Shown here one piece after another: positions 23,414 through 31,044 of a DNA stretch of 32,467 bases; position 1 is the stretch's first letter, and each line of letters opens with the position of its first letter. The stretch covers positions 1 to 32,467 of the forward strand of contig JAGCNI010000125.1 in assembly GCA_017646015.1 (NCBI GenBank), written 5' to 3'. The translations under genes were made by a program, and so were the position numbers. The DNA is from Lentisphaeria bacterium. GTDB lineage: Bacteria > Verrucomicrobiota > Lentisphaeria > Victivallales > UBA1829. Below the pieces are notes generated by a model. That model was not told the DNA's origin. It saw nothing but the letters and a program-made list of their open reading frames with translations, and did not search any database.

Positions 23414-23442
23414 TTGAAAAATCACATCAGAGGATGTATATT
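23414..23442 (+). promoter_or_regulatory. Sigma70-type promoter of tyrS
   Basis: TTGAAA (23414-23419) is followed after 17 bases by TATATT (23437-23442). A 15-bp palindrome lies just downstream at 23454-23468. Confidence 0.7.
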
Positions 23443-23453
23443 ATATGATTTGC

Positions 23454-23468
23454 TACGTTTGAAACGTA
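23454..23468. promoter_or_regulatory. 15-bp palindrome at the start of the tyrS transcript, possible operator
   Basis: TACGTTTGAAACGTA is a perfect 7+1+7 inverted repeat beginning about 4 bp past the predicted transcription start. Its position would let a dimeric repressor block tyrS. No regulator is assigned. Confidence 0.35.
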
Positions 23469-23508
23469 TAAACCAATAACAGACAACCTCTACTGAAAGG
23501 TGAAAACA

Positions 23509-24777
23509 ATGCAGACATGCCCATTTGAGGACCTGAAAGCCCGCGGGTTCATTTACCAGAACACTTCCGAAGAAGAAATCAAGAAACTTCTTGCTGAAGG
23601 TCCGGTATATTATTACGCCGGCTTCGATCCGACCGGAGACAGTCTTCATGTTGGTCACCTTCTGCCGGTGATGGCAATGCGCCGTCTTCAGCAGGCTGGA
23701 CACAAACTGATCGTGATGGTCGGTGGTGCGACCGGACAGATCGGCGATCCCTCCGGTAAGAGTGAAGCCCGTGTGATCCTGACAAAAGAAGTGGTTGCTC
23801 ACAATGCTCTCTGCATTCAGGAACAGCTTTCCCGTTTTATTTCCCGTGAAGATGCCATTTTTGCCAATAATGCGGACTGGTTCAGCGACATGAAATATCT
23901 GGATTTTCTGCGTGATATCGGTTCCAAATTCAGCGTGAACCGCATGTTGACCGCAGAATCTGTGAAGATGCGTTTGGAAAAAGGACTCTCTTTCCTTGAA
24001 TTCAACTACATGATCCTGCAGGCGTATGACTTCTATATGCTGAACAAAAAATACAACTGCCGTCTTCAGGTCGGTGGTCAGGATCAGTGGGGAAATATCA
24101 CCGCCGGAACCGAACTGGTACGCCGTCTTTCCCAACAGGAAGTTCACGGGATCACCCTGCCGCTTCTGATGAACAGTTCCACCGGACAGAAATTCGGTAA
24201 ATCTGTCGGCGGAGCTGTCTGGCTGGATAAGAACAAAACATCTGTTTTTGATTATTATCAGTTCTGGCGGAACACCGGAGATGCTGATGTCCGCAAGCTG
24301 ATGCTTTATTTCACAACACTTCCTGTGGCGGAAGTTGACAGTATTTGTGAATGTTCCATCAACCGTGCAAAAGAAATTCTTGCGTATGAAGCCACTTCTC
24401 TGGCTCATGGCAAGGATGAGGCTGCCAAAGCCTATATGGGAGCGGGAGCTAAATTCGGTTTTGCTGATAAGGAAAACAAAATCCCGACAACCAGTGATAT
24501 CGCCAAAATTCAGGTCGATACCGCTGTTCTGGATGATCTTCCCACTTGCAAAGTTGCTATCCCGGAAGAAGGTATCTGGATCGTTAAATTGCTGGTTGAA
24601 GCCGGTTTGTGCAAATCCAACGGCGATGCACGCCGTCTGGTGCAGGGTGGCGGAGCTTATCTGAATGATGTCCGTATCGCCAATGCTGACATGAATGTGA
24701 CCAAAGCCGATATTCCTGCCGGCGGGGTCATTCTCAAAGCTGGAAAGAAAAACATTAAACGCGTTGTGGCGGAATAA
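23509..24777 (+). CDS. tyrS: Tyrosyl-tRNA synthetase
   Basis: TyrS charges tRNA-Tyr with tyrosine using ATP in the cytoplasm. The 422-residue protein has the class I motifs HVGH (47-50) and KFGKS (228-232), the YYAGFDPTGDSLH tyrosine-pocket strand, QVGGQDQWGNITAG, and a C-terminal S4 RNA-binding domain (from about 355, ending at KKNIKRVVAE). I start at the ATG at 23509, with AAAGG 8-9 bases upstream; a GTG three codons earlier would sit directly on that site. Its own promoter precedes it, and the efp promoter begins 2 bp after its stop codon. Confidence 0.97.
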   Translation: MQTCPFEDLKARGFIYQNTSEEEIKKLLAEGPVYYYAGFDPTGDSLHVGHLLPVMAMRRLQQAGHKLIVMVGGATGQIGDPSGKSEARVILTKEVVAHNALCIQEQLSRFISREDAIFANNADWFSDMKYLDFLRDIGSKFSVNRMLTAESVKMRLEKGLSFLEFNYMILQAYDFYMLNKKYNCRLQVGGQDQWGNITAGTELVRRLSQQEVHGITLPLLMNSSTGQKFGKSVGGAVWLDKNKTSVFDYYQFWRNTGDADVRKLMLYFTTLPVAEVDSICECSINRAKEILAYEATSLAHGKDEAAKAYMGAGAKFGFADKENKIPTTSDIAKIQVDTAVLDDLPTCKVAIPEEGIWIVKLLVEAGLCKSNGDARRLVQGGGAYLNDVRIANADMNVTKADIPAGGVILKAGKKNIKRVVAE

Positions 24778-24778
24778 C

Positions 24779-24807
24779 TTGATTTTCCGCTGAACAAGTT
24801 GTATATT
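24779..24807 (+). promoter_or_regulatory. Sigma70-type promoter of efp-epmA
   Basis: TTGATT (24779-24784) is followed after 17 bases by TATATT (24802-24807). The -35 box begins 2 bp after the tyrS stop codon. Confidence 0.65.
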
Positions 24808-24852
24808 ACCAAGTTTACAGTATAAAAAAACTAAAAAGAAATGGAGTGAATC

Positions 24853-25422
24853 ATGTATTCTGCTGCTGATCTGAAAAAAGGACTGAAAATCGAAATCGAC
24901 GGCGAACCCTATGCCATTACAGATTTTGAATTCTGCAAACCCGGTAAAGGAACTGCCCTCTACCGCTGCCGTCTGAAAAACCTCGTGACCGGAAGTTCCA
25001 TGGATCGTACTTTCCGCCCGGTCGATAAAGTGGATGTTCCCAATCTGGAAGAACGCGAAATGCACTATTCCTACAAAGATGGTGACAACTATGTGTTCAG
25101 CGATGCTGAAACCTATGAAGAAATCCAGATCACCGCAGAACAGCTGGGAGATAAAACTTACTTCCTGCTGGATGACATGCTCTGCAATGTGTTGTTCTTC
25201 AATGGCAAACCCATTGACATCACACTGCCGACCTTTATTACCCGCGTGATCGCAGAAACTGAACCGGGTGCCCGCGGCGATACCGCTTCCACCAACGTTC
25301 AGAAACCTGCCAAACTGGATAACGGTTATGAACTGATGGTTCCCCTCTTCATCAATCAGGGAGACACTGTCAAAGTCGATACCCGTACCGGTGAATATGC
25401 TGAACGCGTCAGCAAAGGCTGA
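24853..25422 (+). CDS. efp: Elongation factor P
   Basis: EF-P binds ribosomes stalled at consecutive prolines and helps peptide bond formation. The 189-residue protein has the three-barrel layout of the family. The modified loop reads KPGKGTALYR, with Lys32 in the position of E. coli Lys34, which EpmA lysylates. The C-terminal signature ITLPTFI, then TEPGARGDT and the GDTVKVDTRTGEY end, is also present. GGAG lies 8 bases before the ATG. epmA begins 14 bp after its stop, on the same transcript, so the factor and its modifier are made together. Confidence 0.97.
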   Translation: MYSAADLKKGLKIEIDGEPYAITDFEFCKPGKGTALYRCRLKNLVTGSSMDRTFRPVDKVDVPNLEEREMHYSYKDGDNYVFSDAETYEEIQITAEQLGDKTYFLLDDMLCNVLFFNGKPIDITLPTFITRVIAETEPGARGDTASTNVQKPAKLDNGYELMVPLFINQGDTVKVDTRTGEYAERVSKG

Positions 25423-25436
25423 TCGTCAGGTTTATT

Positions 25437-26357
25437 ATGACTTCTTTTGATCGTCTTCTGTCCGTAGCCGCCAATCTGCCGCTGCGGGCAAAGATCGCAT
25501 CTCTTATACGTGCCGCTTTTGATGCGGCACATTTTATTGAGGTGGAAACTCCGGTTGGAATCATTGCACCAGCTGCGGAAGAATATATCGAAGCTCCGAA
25601 AGCGGATGATTTTTTCCTCCGGACTTCCCCTGAATTGCAGATGAAACGTTTGCTTGCTGCCGGAATGGAACGGATCTACCAGTTGGGGCCCTGTTTCCGG
25701 AGTGGAGAAAACGGAACCCGTCACCGTCAGGAATTCACGATGCTGGAGTTCTATCAGGTAGGGGCGGATTATCTGCAACTGCTCGAATTTTTCCATTCTG
25801 TTCTGCTTTCGGTCTGCCGGGGGCTCCATCAGGATACATCTTTTACGTATAACGGTCAACGCATATCTCTGGACAAATTGGAGATCATTCCTGTCCGGGA
25901 GGCATTCCGGCGTTTTGCGGGAGAATCTGCTGACCGCTGTGCGGAGGAAGAGGGACTTTTTGAATTGGTACTGGTGGATAAAGTGGAACCGAAACTGCCG
26001 AAAGACCGGCCTTGTGTCCTGATTGATTATCCTGTCCGCTTTGGGGCCTTTGCACGTCCGAAACCCTCTGATCCGACTCTTGTGGAACGGTGGGAGATTT
26101 ATTTGGGCGGACTTGAACTTGCCAATACCTACGGGGAACTGATCGATGCTGCGATTCAGCGTGAACGTTTTGCCCGTTTTTCTGAAACCCGCCGCCAACA
26201 GGGGCTTGCGGAATATCCTGAGCCTGTTGCATTTCTGGAAGCGATCGATCGCGGATTCCCACCCTGTGCCGGATCCGCTATGGGATTTGACCGTCTTGTG
26301 ATGCTGCTGACGGATCATACCGACATCAATGAGATTTCTTTTCCGTTGGATTCCTGA
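25437..26357 (+). CDS. epmA: Elongation factor P--(R)-beta-lysine ligase
   Basis: EpmA (PoxA/GenX/YjeA) is a paralogue of class II lysyl-tRNA synthetase that attaches (R)-beta-lysine to EF-P instead of tRNA. The 306-residue protein is the catalytic core only; the N-terminal anticodon-binding domain of LysRS is missing, as expected for EpmA. Motif 2 is seen as CFRSGENGTRHRQEFTMLEF and motif 3 as GSAMGFDRLVML. Substrate-pocket residues are in FFLRTSPELQMKRLLAAGM and GGLELANTYGEL. It directly follows efp, which strongly supports the assignment. EpmB, which makes the beta-lysine, is not in the window. The ribosome binding site is weak (CAGG), consistent with coupling to efp. Confidence 0.94.
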   Translation: MTSFDRLLSVAANLPLRAKIASLIRAAFDAAHFIEVETPVGIIAPAAEEYIEAPKADDFFLRTSPELQMKRLLAAGMERIYQLGPCFRSGENGTRHRQEFTMLEFYQVGADYLQLLEFFHSVLLSVCRGLHQDTSFTYNGQRISLDKLEIIPVREAFRRFAGESADRCAEEEGLFELVLVDKVEPKLPKDRPCVLIDYPVRFGAFARPKPSDPTLVERWEIYLGGLELANTYGELIDAAIQRERFARFSETRRQQGLAEYPEPVAFLEAIDRGFPPCAGSAMGFDRLVMLLTDHTDINEISFPLDS

Positions 26358-26385
26358 TTTTTGAATTTTTCGTTGTGATTATTTT

Positions 26386-27189
26386 TTACAGATGGAATTT
26401 TTTCTGATTACGCTGTTTCCAGTGAAGTAAGGCAGCGGAAGAGGAAAAACCGAGTTCATATGCCATTTCTTTCAAAGAGAAATCTTGTTTAACGATAATT
26501 CTGAAATAGCGTTCCACCCGTTTTCTGAGCAGATATTCTCTGAATACCATGCCGGTATATTCCACAAATTTCCGTTGAAAATGCACTTTGCTGTAGCCGG
26601 AAAGAAGAGCCAATGAATCCAGCGTGCAGTTAAGACTCGGCATATTGGCGATATAGTCAATGATTTTTGTCATGATCTCATATTGTTTTCCTGCCGGGGG
26701 AGAATGTTTTTTATTTTCTCCATTTCTGAGAGAATAATTGATCAGAGCTGTAATAATATGAGCGAGTTCTTCATCAGCCCCGCTGTTTTTTGTGGTATTG
26801 AGTTCATTCCAGTGATGATATATAAAATCATTGAATGCCCCCATGGCGAGCAGGTCAGAATCTGCGATTTTATTATTTTTCCAAATGTGGATTCTGAGCA
26901 TATCTGTCCAAAAAGATCCCCACCAATAAACGGCGTTATTGCATGGGTAATGTCCTTCTGTATGAGATTCCATGGAATTCAGGAGGAGTATATCGCCCGG
27001 ATTCAATTGAAATATTTTATTTTTCAGCTTGAAAATACAGGTTCCATCAATAATTGCCAGGATTTCTTTGAAATCATGCTTGTGATGCTGTTTCCTCAGC
27101 CATTCTGCAATATCCTGTGTAAGTTCCCCTGTTTCCCCGGGAATACATGCAGATGTAACGATCCGTCCGGAAAAATTAAATTTCTGCAT
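26386..27189 (-). CDS. AraC-family transcriptional regulator with cupin sensor domain
   Basis: The 267-residue protein has an N-terminal cupin-type sensor (about 35-90, with KHDFKEILAIIDGTCIF and LNPGDILLLNSMESHTEGHYP). The C-terminal DNA-binding domain has two helix-turn-helix units (LDSLALLSGYSKVHFQRKF, then LKEMAYELGFSSSAALLHW). The end is short: the usual G-x-[ST]-P-x-x-[YF]-R tail is replaced by QRNQKKFHL, so the last helix is about ten residues shorter than normal. I start at the ATG at 27189, with GGAGG 9 bases upstream. It is transcribed away from the DegT/ceramidase-like/DUF4838 genes and probably controls them in response to a sugar. A 21-bp-spaced direct repeat in the shared upstream region is a candidate binding site. 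Confidence 0.9.
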   Translation of the reverse strand: MQKFNFSGRIVTSACIPGETGELTQDIAEWLRKQHHKHDFKEILAIIDGTCIFKLKNKIFQLNPGDILLLNSMESHTEGHYPCNNAVYWWGSFWTDMLRIHIWKNNKIADSDLLAMGAFNDFIYHHWNELNTTKNSGADEELAHIITALINYSLRNGENKKHSPPAGKQYEIMTKIIDYIANMPSLNCTLDSLALLSGYSKVHFQRKFVEYTGMVFREYLLRKRVERYFRIIVKQDFSLKEMAYELGFSSSAALLHWKQRNQKKFHL

Positions 27190-27214
27190 GATCGAAAGCC
27201 TCCTTTTATTTATG

Positions 27215-27255
27215 ATGATATATTCAGTCATACAAATGATATATTTGATCAATAC
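27215..27255. promoter_or_regulatory. 21-bp-spaced direct repeat between the AraC regulator and the aminotransferase gene
   Basis: ATGATATATT occurs at 27215-27224 and again at 27236-27245. Each copy is followed by a similar [AG]TCA...ATAC segment. Two direct copies two helical turns apart are the usual layout for AraC-family binding. The repeat lies 26 bp from the regulator start, so autoregulation is possible. Confidence 0.4.
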
Positions 27256-27278
27256 TTTCTTTTTATTTTACATTGTTT

Positions 27279-27307
27279 TTTATAAAAGTCAAGTTATTTT
27301 TTATACA
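27279..27307 (+). promoter_or_regulatory. Candidate promoter of the aminotransferase operon
   Basis: TTTATA (27279-27284) is followed after 17 bases by TATACA (27302-27307), 31 bp before the ATG. Both boxes are imperfect, as may be expected where an AraC-type activator is needed. Confidence 0.4.
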
Positions 27308-27337
27308 GAGCCACACAAAATATGGAGGAATCAAAAA

Positions 27338-28555
27338 ATGGCGAAATTAGCGATCAATGGCGGTACTCCGCTTTTCGGAAACAGTGAATATCAAGTGATG
27401 CCCTGGCCGCCGGTCAGTGAATCTACGGCAGACAAACTCCGTGAGATCTATCTTTCCCGCAACTGGAGTTTCAACAGTCCTACTGAACAGGCATTTGAAA
27501 AAGAGTTTGCCGCTTTTCATGATGCGGAATTCGGGATTCTGATGAGCAACGGAACTGTGACATTGGAATGTGCTTTGGAAGCGTTGGGAGTTGGACCCGG
27601 CGATGAAGTTATTGTACCGGATCTCACTTGGATCGCGACTGCGATGAGTGTCCGCTATGTGGGTGCGACCTGCGTATTTGCCGATATTGAAAAAGATACC
27701 TGCTGCCTCAGTCCGGAAGCATTTGAAAGAGCGATTACTCCGAAGACGAAAGCCGTGATTCCTGTTCATCTTTACAGTGGAATGGCAGATTTGGAAAAAA
27801 TTCTGGCGATTGCAGAGAAGCATGGGATTGCTGTGATTGAAGATTGTGCCCACATGCAAGGTGGGAAATGGAATGGGAAAGGTTGTGGTTCCTGGGGTGC
27901 GATCGGCAGTTTCAGTTTCCAGCAAAGTAAGGCAATCTCAGCCGGGGAAGCGGGAATTTGTATTACCAATGATCAGAAACTTGCAGAACGTCTTTACCGT
28001 GCCAAACACATTGGATATTCCCGTTATGACAAACAGGGGCAGGCGGGTACACCTCCGCCGGAAGGACTTCTCTGTCACAATTACCGCGGTCTTGCCTTGC
28101 AGGCGCAGATACTCCGGGATCAGCTTGAAGATTTTCCCGCATTGAATCAGAAACACAATGAGTTCAATGCTATTCTGGAAAAAGAACTTGCCACTGTACC
28201 CGGAGTCCGTCTGCAATCGAAAGGACGTCTGGCAACCCGACAGGGCTATTATGCACAGGGAGTAATTTTTGATGGTGATGGATTTGAAAAGATCAACAGT
28301 GAAAAGATCCGGGAAGCCCTTTCTGCTGAAGGGATCAAAGTAATCAACACGACGTATGGTTCTGTGCGCAAACATTTGCTGTTCAATATGTCGCAGAACG
28401 ATTACCGTATTGCTCCCGGAGGTTGTCCCAATGCAGATGAGTTGATTCAGCGTATGATGGTCATTCTGCATTATGGGATGACAGATCAGGAAAATGCGTT
28501 CAAGTTTGCGGCTGCGGTTCGGAAACTGGCAGAAAATAAGTCTGAGCTGATGTAA
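27338..28555 (+). CDS. DegT/DnrJ/EryC1/StrS-family PLP aminotransferase
   Basis: The 405-residue protein belongs to the sugar-aminotransferase fold type I family, best known for putting amino groups on keto-sugars. It has the N-terminal MAKLAINGGTP, NGTVTLECALEALGVGPGDEV, VIEDCAHMQGG with the cofactor-contacting Asp169, and SFSFQQSKAISAGEAG with Lys198 as the PLP-binding lysine. I start at the ATG at 27338, with GGAGG 9 bases upstream; the frame remains open upstream into the regulator gene but without a usable start. No nucleotide-sugar genes surround it. Its partner 12 bp downstream is a ceramidase-like protein, so a catabolic or modification role on an amino sugar is possible, but this is inference. 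Confidence 0.93.
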   Translation: MAKLAINGGTPLFGNSEYQVMPWPPVSESTADKLREIYLSRNWSFNSPTEQAFEKEFAAFHDAEFGILMSNGTVTLECALEALGVGPGDEVIVPDLTWIATAMSVRYVGATCVFADIEKDTCCLSPEAFERAITPKTKAVIPVHLYSGMADLEKILAIAEKHGIAVIEDCAHMQGGKWNGKGCGSWGAIGSFSFQQSKAISAGEAGICITNDQKLAERLYRAKHIGYSRYDKQGQAGTPPPEGLLCHNYRGLALQAQILRDQLEDFPALNQKHNEFNAILEKELATVPGVRLQSKGRLATRQGYYAQGVIFDGDGFEKINSEKIREALSAEGIKVINTTYGSVRKHLLFNMSQNDYRIAPGGCPNADELIQRMMVILHYGMTDQENAFKFAAAVRKLAENKSELM

Positions 28556-28567
28556 GGATCTACAGCG

Positions 28568-29947
28568 ATGAGAGCCGGTTTTGGAAAAGCGGACATTACT
28601 CCCCGGGTTGGCGTGGAACTCTATGGTTTCGGTCCATTTTTGAACCGAAAATCCATAGGGATCCGTGATATTCTGGAAGCCCGGAGTTGTGTTTTGGAAT
28701 GTGATGGGCATATCGTTGTCATTATTTCGTTGGATCTTTGTGCTATCCATCATAAGAAATTTATTCAAAAAATCCGTGATCTGATCATGAAAAGACATCC
28801 TGAATTGCAGGCGTGCGATATTATGATCAATACCAGTCATACCCACTCCGGACCAGCGATTCACACCCGGAATACGGGCTGGGGAGTTACGGATCCCCCG
28901 TATGTGGCGATTCTTCCCGGCAGGATTGTCGCCTCGGTCGAAGAAGCGTACAGGAATCTTGAGGAGGTAAAAGTTTCTCAGGCGATGGTTCCTTGCCGTC
29001 ACATGGGGTTGAACCGTGTTTATGATAAGGATGCTCCGCCATTGGCAGATGTGCTCCATGAAGAGTGGGAACCAGCCAAACCGGAATTGACCGATACGGA
29101 GTGCCGTGTGATCCGGTTTGATTCTGTTGATGGCAGAATGATTGGTTTTATGGCGAATTTCGGATGTCATCCAGTCGTTTGCTGTGCGGCGAACCGTTAC
29201 ATTCATGGTGATTGGCCCGGGGTTGCGATGCATACACTGATGCGTGAATTCCCCGGTTCGGTGGGAATGTTTCTGCAAGGTGCGGAAGGAGATGTCAATT
29301 CCGGTTGTGTTCATAAAGGGGAACAGGAATCCCTGTTGGCTCTTGATGTTTTTGCTGCCCGTTTTGCCAATGCTGTCCGCAAGGGGCTGGAGCAGGCGGA
29401 AGAGATTTCCATTCCCTTTATCCGCAGTATTTCCAAAGAATTTTTCTTTCAGGGAAAGCCTGTATTTTCCATGGAAAAACTGGAAGAGCTGCAGCGGGAA
29501 CAGGAGTCGATTCTTCTTTCTGAAACTGCGACGGATGAAAATGGTGAGTGCCGGATGGCAGCTGTTTATTTGCAGGGTATCGAGATCGTAAAAGGAATTC
29601 TTGAGCGTGGAGAAAAAGGTTTATGCGAAGAGTTGCATATTATCCGCATGGGCGATCTCCAATTTATGGGTGCTCCGTTTGAGATCATGCAGGCAATTAA
29701 GAATGACATTGTTTCTGCATCCCGGGCTAAATATCCTATTGTGATGAGTTTGACCAATGGAAGCCGCGGATATGCTCCTGATAATGAATCGCTGCAAGGG
29801 GTCAACAAGATTACAGGAAACGGGAGAGAGGGAAATTATGAGTCTATCAAGGTCCCTTTGATTGCCGGACAACTCCCGTTTGCGGATATTCATAATGAAC
29901 TTGTCCATTATATGGCAGAATTGGAGGAAGAACTGGATAGAGAATAA
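28568..29947 (+). CDS. Neutral/alkaline ceramidase-like protein, cytoplasmic
   Basis: The 459-residue protein resembles the N-terminal catalytic domain of neutral/alkaline non-lysosomal ceramidases. Family motifs are AGFGKADITPRVG at the start, INTSHTHSGP with a zinc-binding His, NFGCHPVV with a second His, and LQGAEGDVNSG at the place of the catalytic Ser region. True ceramidases are secreted and longer; this one has no signal peptide and lacks the C-terminal beta domain. It therefore more likely acts on a small amide or ester, perhaps an N-acyl amino sugar. It starts 12 bp after the aminotransferase stop, with AAGGAT upstream, and shares its operon. The activity is unknown. Confidence 0.85.
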   Translation: MRAGFGKADITPRVGVELYGFGPFLNRKSIGIRDILEARSCVLECDGHIVVIISLDLCAIHHKKFIQKIRDLIMKRHPELQACDIMINTSHTHSGPAIHTRNTGWGVTDPPYVAILPGRIVASVEEAYRNLEEVKVSQAMVPCRHMGLNRVYDKDAPPLADVLHEEWEPAKPELTDTECRVIRFDSVDGRMIGFMANFGCHPVVCCAANRYIHGDWPGVAMHTLMREFPGSVGMFLQGAEGDVNSGCVHKGEQESLLALDVFAARFANAVRKGLEQAEEISIPFIRSISKEFFFQGKPVFSMEKLEELQREQESILLSETATDENGECRMAAVYLQGIEIVKGILERGEKGLCEELHIIRMGDLQFMGAPFEIMQAIKNDIVSASRAKYPIVMSLTNGSRGYAPDNESLQGVNKITGNGREGNYESIKVPLIAGQLPFADIHNELVHYMAELEEELDRE

Positions 29948-30210
29948 AAAGATGTCCTATGGAACAATATGGAATGAATACCGGAGTGGACAAGATATGG
30001 ATTTTATCCGGCAAGAGGCTTCCGCAGCAAGTAATATCGGAGCGTTGGTTCTGAACTTATTTGTTGCGGAGTAACTTGTGTTTTCTATCGGGAAATCAGG
30101 AATCGTTTTATTCTCTTGAAGAAAAAAGATTAAACAGAAGGTTTTGCTTATTGTACAGAATCAACAAACAACAAAAAATAACCGTTTACACGGAAACAGG
30201 AGGTATATTT
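29948..30210 (+). other. Intergenic stretch with a doubtful 40-codon ORF
   Basis: This 263-bp gap holds one small frame (ATG at 29952 to TAA at 30074, 40 codons) starting 5 bp after the ceramidase-like stop. It has no good ribosome binding site and no recognisable motif, so I do not call it a gene. No clear terminator or promoter could be identified. AGGAGG at 30199-30204 serves the next gene. Confidence 0.4.
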
Positions 30211-31023
30211 ATGAACAGACGAATGTGGGTTTCCTGGCACTGCCAAACATCAAAACATGTTTTACCGTCTTACCTGAAAAAAAGATTTTCTTTGATAGAA
30301 CTATTGGTCGTGATTGCCATTATCGCGATTCTTGCAGGTATGCTCCTGCCAGTCCTGCAATCTGCCAGAAATACGGCAAGACAAAGCGGTTGTGTCAATA
30401 ACATGAAACAAAATCTTCTTTTTTGGCAGATTTATGCAGATACTTATGATGACCGTGTTCTGCCGAATAAAATTACCTCCAACGGCAGAAGTGATAACTG
30501 GATTGATTTGATTTTTATTCACAAAGTCTTTGGAGATATCTCTATCAAAAAGGAAGGCACTGTTTCTAAAAACTCCGGTTTTATCTGTCCCGCTGCAACA
30601 AAATCAAAACGTGTTTATAACTGGATAGAAGCGGATGTTGATTATATGTATCGTGAATGGTTTTCCGGCAGTCAGATTCCTTACGGGAGTCAGATCAAAC
30701 AGATGGAAAAGCTTTCTGTTGCAGGCTCACATGCATCAAAATCTCTGGTTTGGATTGACACATGGCGCAGTACTGGAGGTGTCACAAATTATAATTTCCA
30801 TGGGGCGAAACGTTTTGACAGCAAGACTGATATTGAGGTGAATATTGGTGCATTCCGGGCGCATCCTGGTGGAGCTGTGCAAAGTTTTGTGGATGGACAT
30901 GTTGAGGTCAATAATTTCTTTTATGTTACAGCAAAAGGAGCTCCGTCCTGGGGATATAAATGGGTGAATGTCTGGAATTCAGATATCAGCGGTGGAATCA
31001 CAGTGGATTTCCGTTGGCAATAA
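30211..31023 (+). CDS. Type IV pilin-like protein with H-X9-DG C-terminal motif
   Basis: The 270-residue protein has a prepilin signal at residues 23-44 ([20 protein letters not shown]), with Glu30 at mature position 5, followed by one hydrophobic helix and [19 protein letters not shown]. Near the end lies the prepilin-processing-associated motif His218-x9-Asp228-Gly229. This combination is common in Lentisphaerae, Planctomycetes and Verrucomicrobia, where such proteins occur in large families near carbohydrate genes. The leader of 25 residues is long, and the residue before the cleavage site is Arg, not Gly. AGGAGGT lies 7 bases before the ATG. It is followed 21 bp later by the DUF4838 gene. 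Function is unknown; a pseudopilin-like envelope fibre or glycan-binding surface protein is plausible. Confidence 0.9.
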   Translation: MNRRMWVSWHCQTSKHVLPSYLKKRFSLIELLVVIAIIAILAGMLLPVLQSARNTARQSGCVNNMKQNLLFWQIYADTYDDRVLPNKITSNGRSDNWIDLIFIHKVFGDISIKKEGTVSKNSGFICPAATKSKRVYNWIEADVDYMYREWFSGSQIPYGSQIKQMEKLSVAGSHASKSLVWIDTWRSTGGVTNYNFHGAKRFDSKTDIEVNIGAFRAHPGGAVQSFVDGHVEVNNFFYVTAKGAPSWGYKWVNVWNSDISGGITVDFRWQ

Positions 31024-31044
31024 GATAATTGAGAGGGTATTTTT

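Noticed and set aside
23338-23508. T-box or other leader riboswitch before tyrS
   Set aside because: The leader after the predicted start is only about 60 nt and lacks a specifier stem, T-box sequence or terminator.
23422-25065. 547-codon open frame on the minus strand
   Set aside because: It spans tyrS and the start of efp in antisense, including the promoter region between them. It is a shadow of their codon bias.
27938-29314. 458-codon open frame on the minus strand
   Set aside because: It is antisense to the aminotransferase and ceramidase-like genes and crosses their boundary.
29952-30074. 40-codon frame after the ceramidase-like gene
   Set aside because: It has no proper ribosome binding site, no motif and no sign of conservation visible from the sequence alone.
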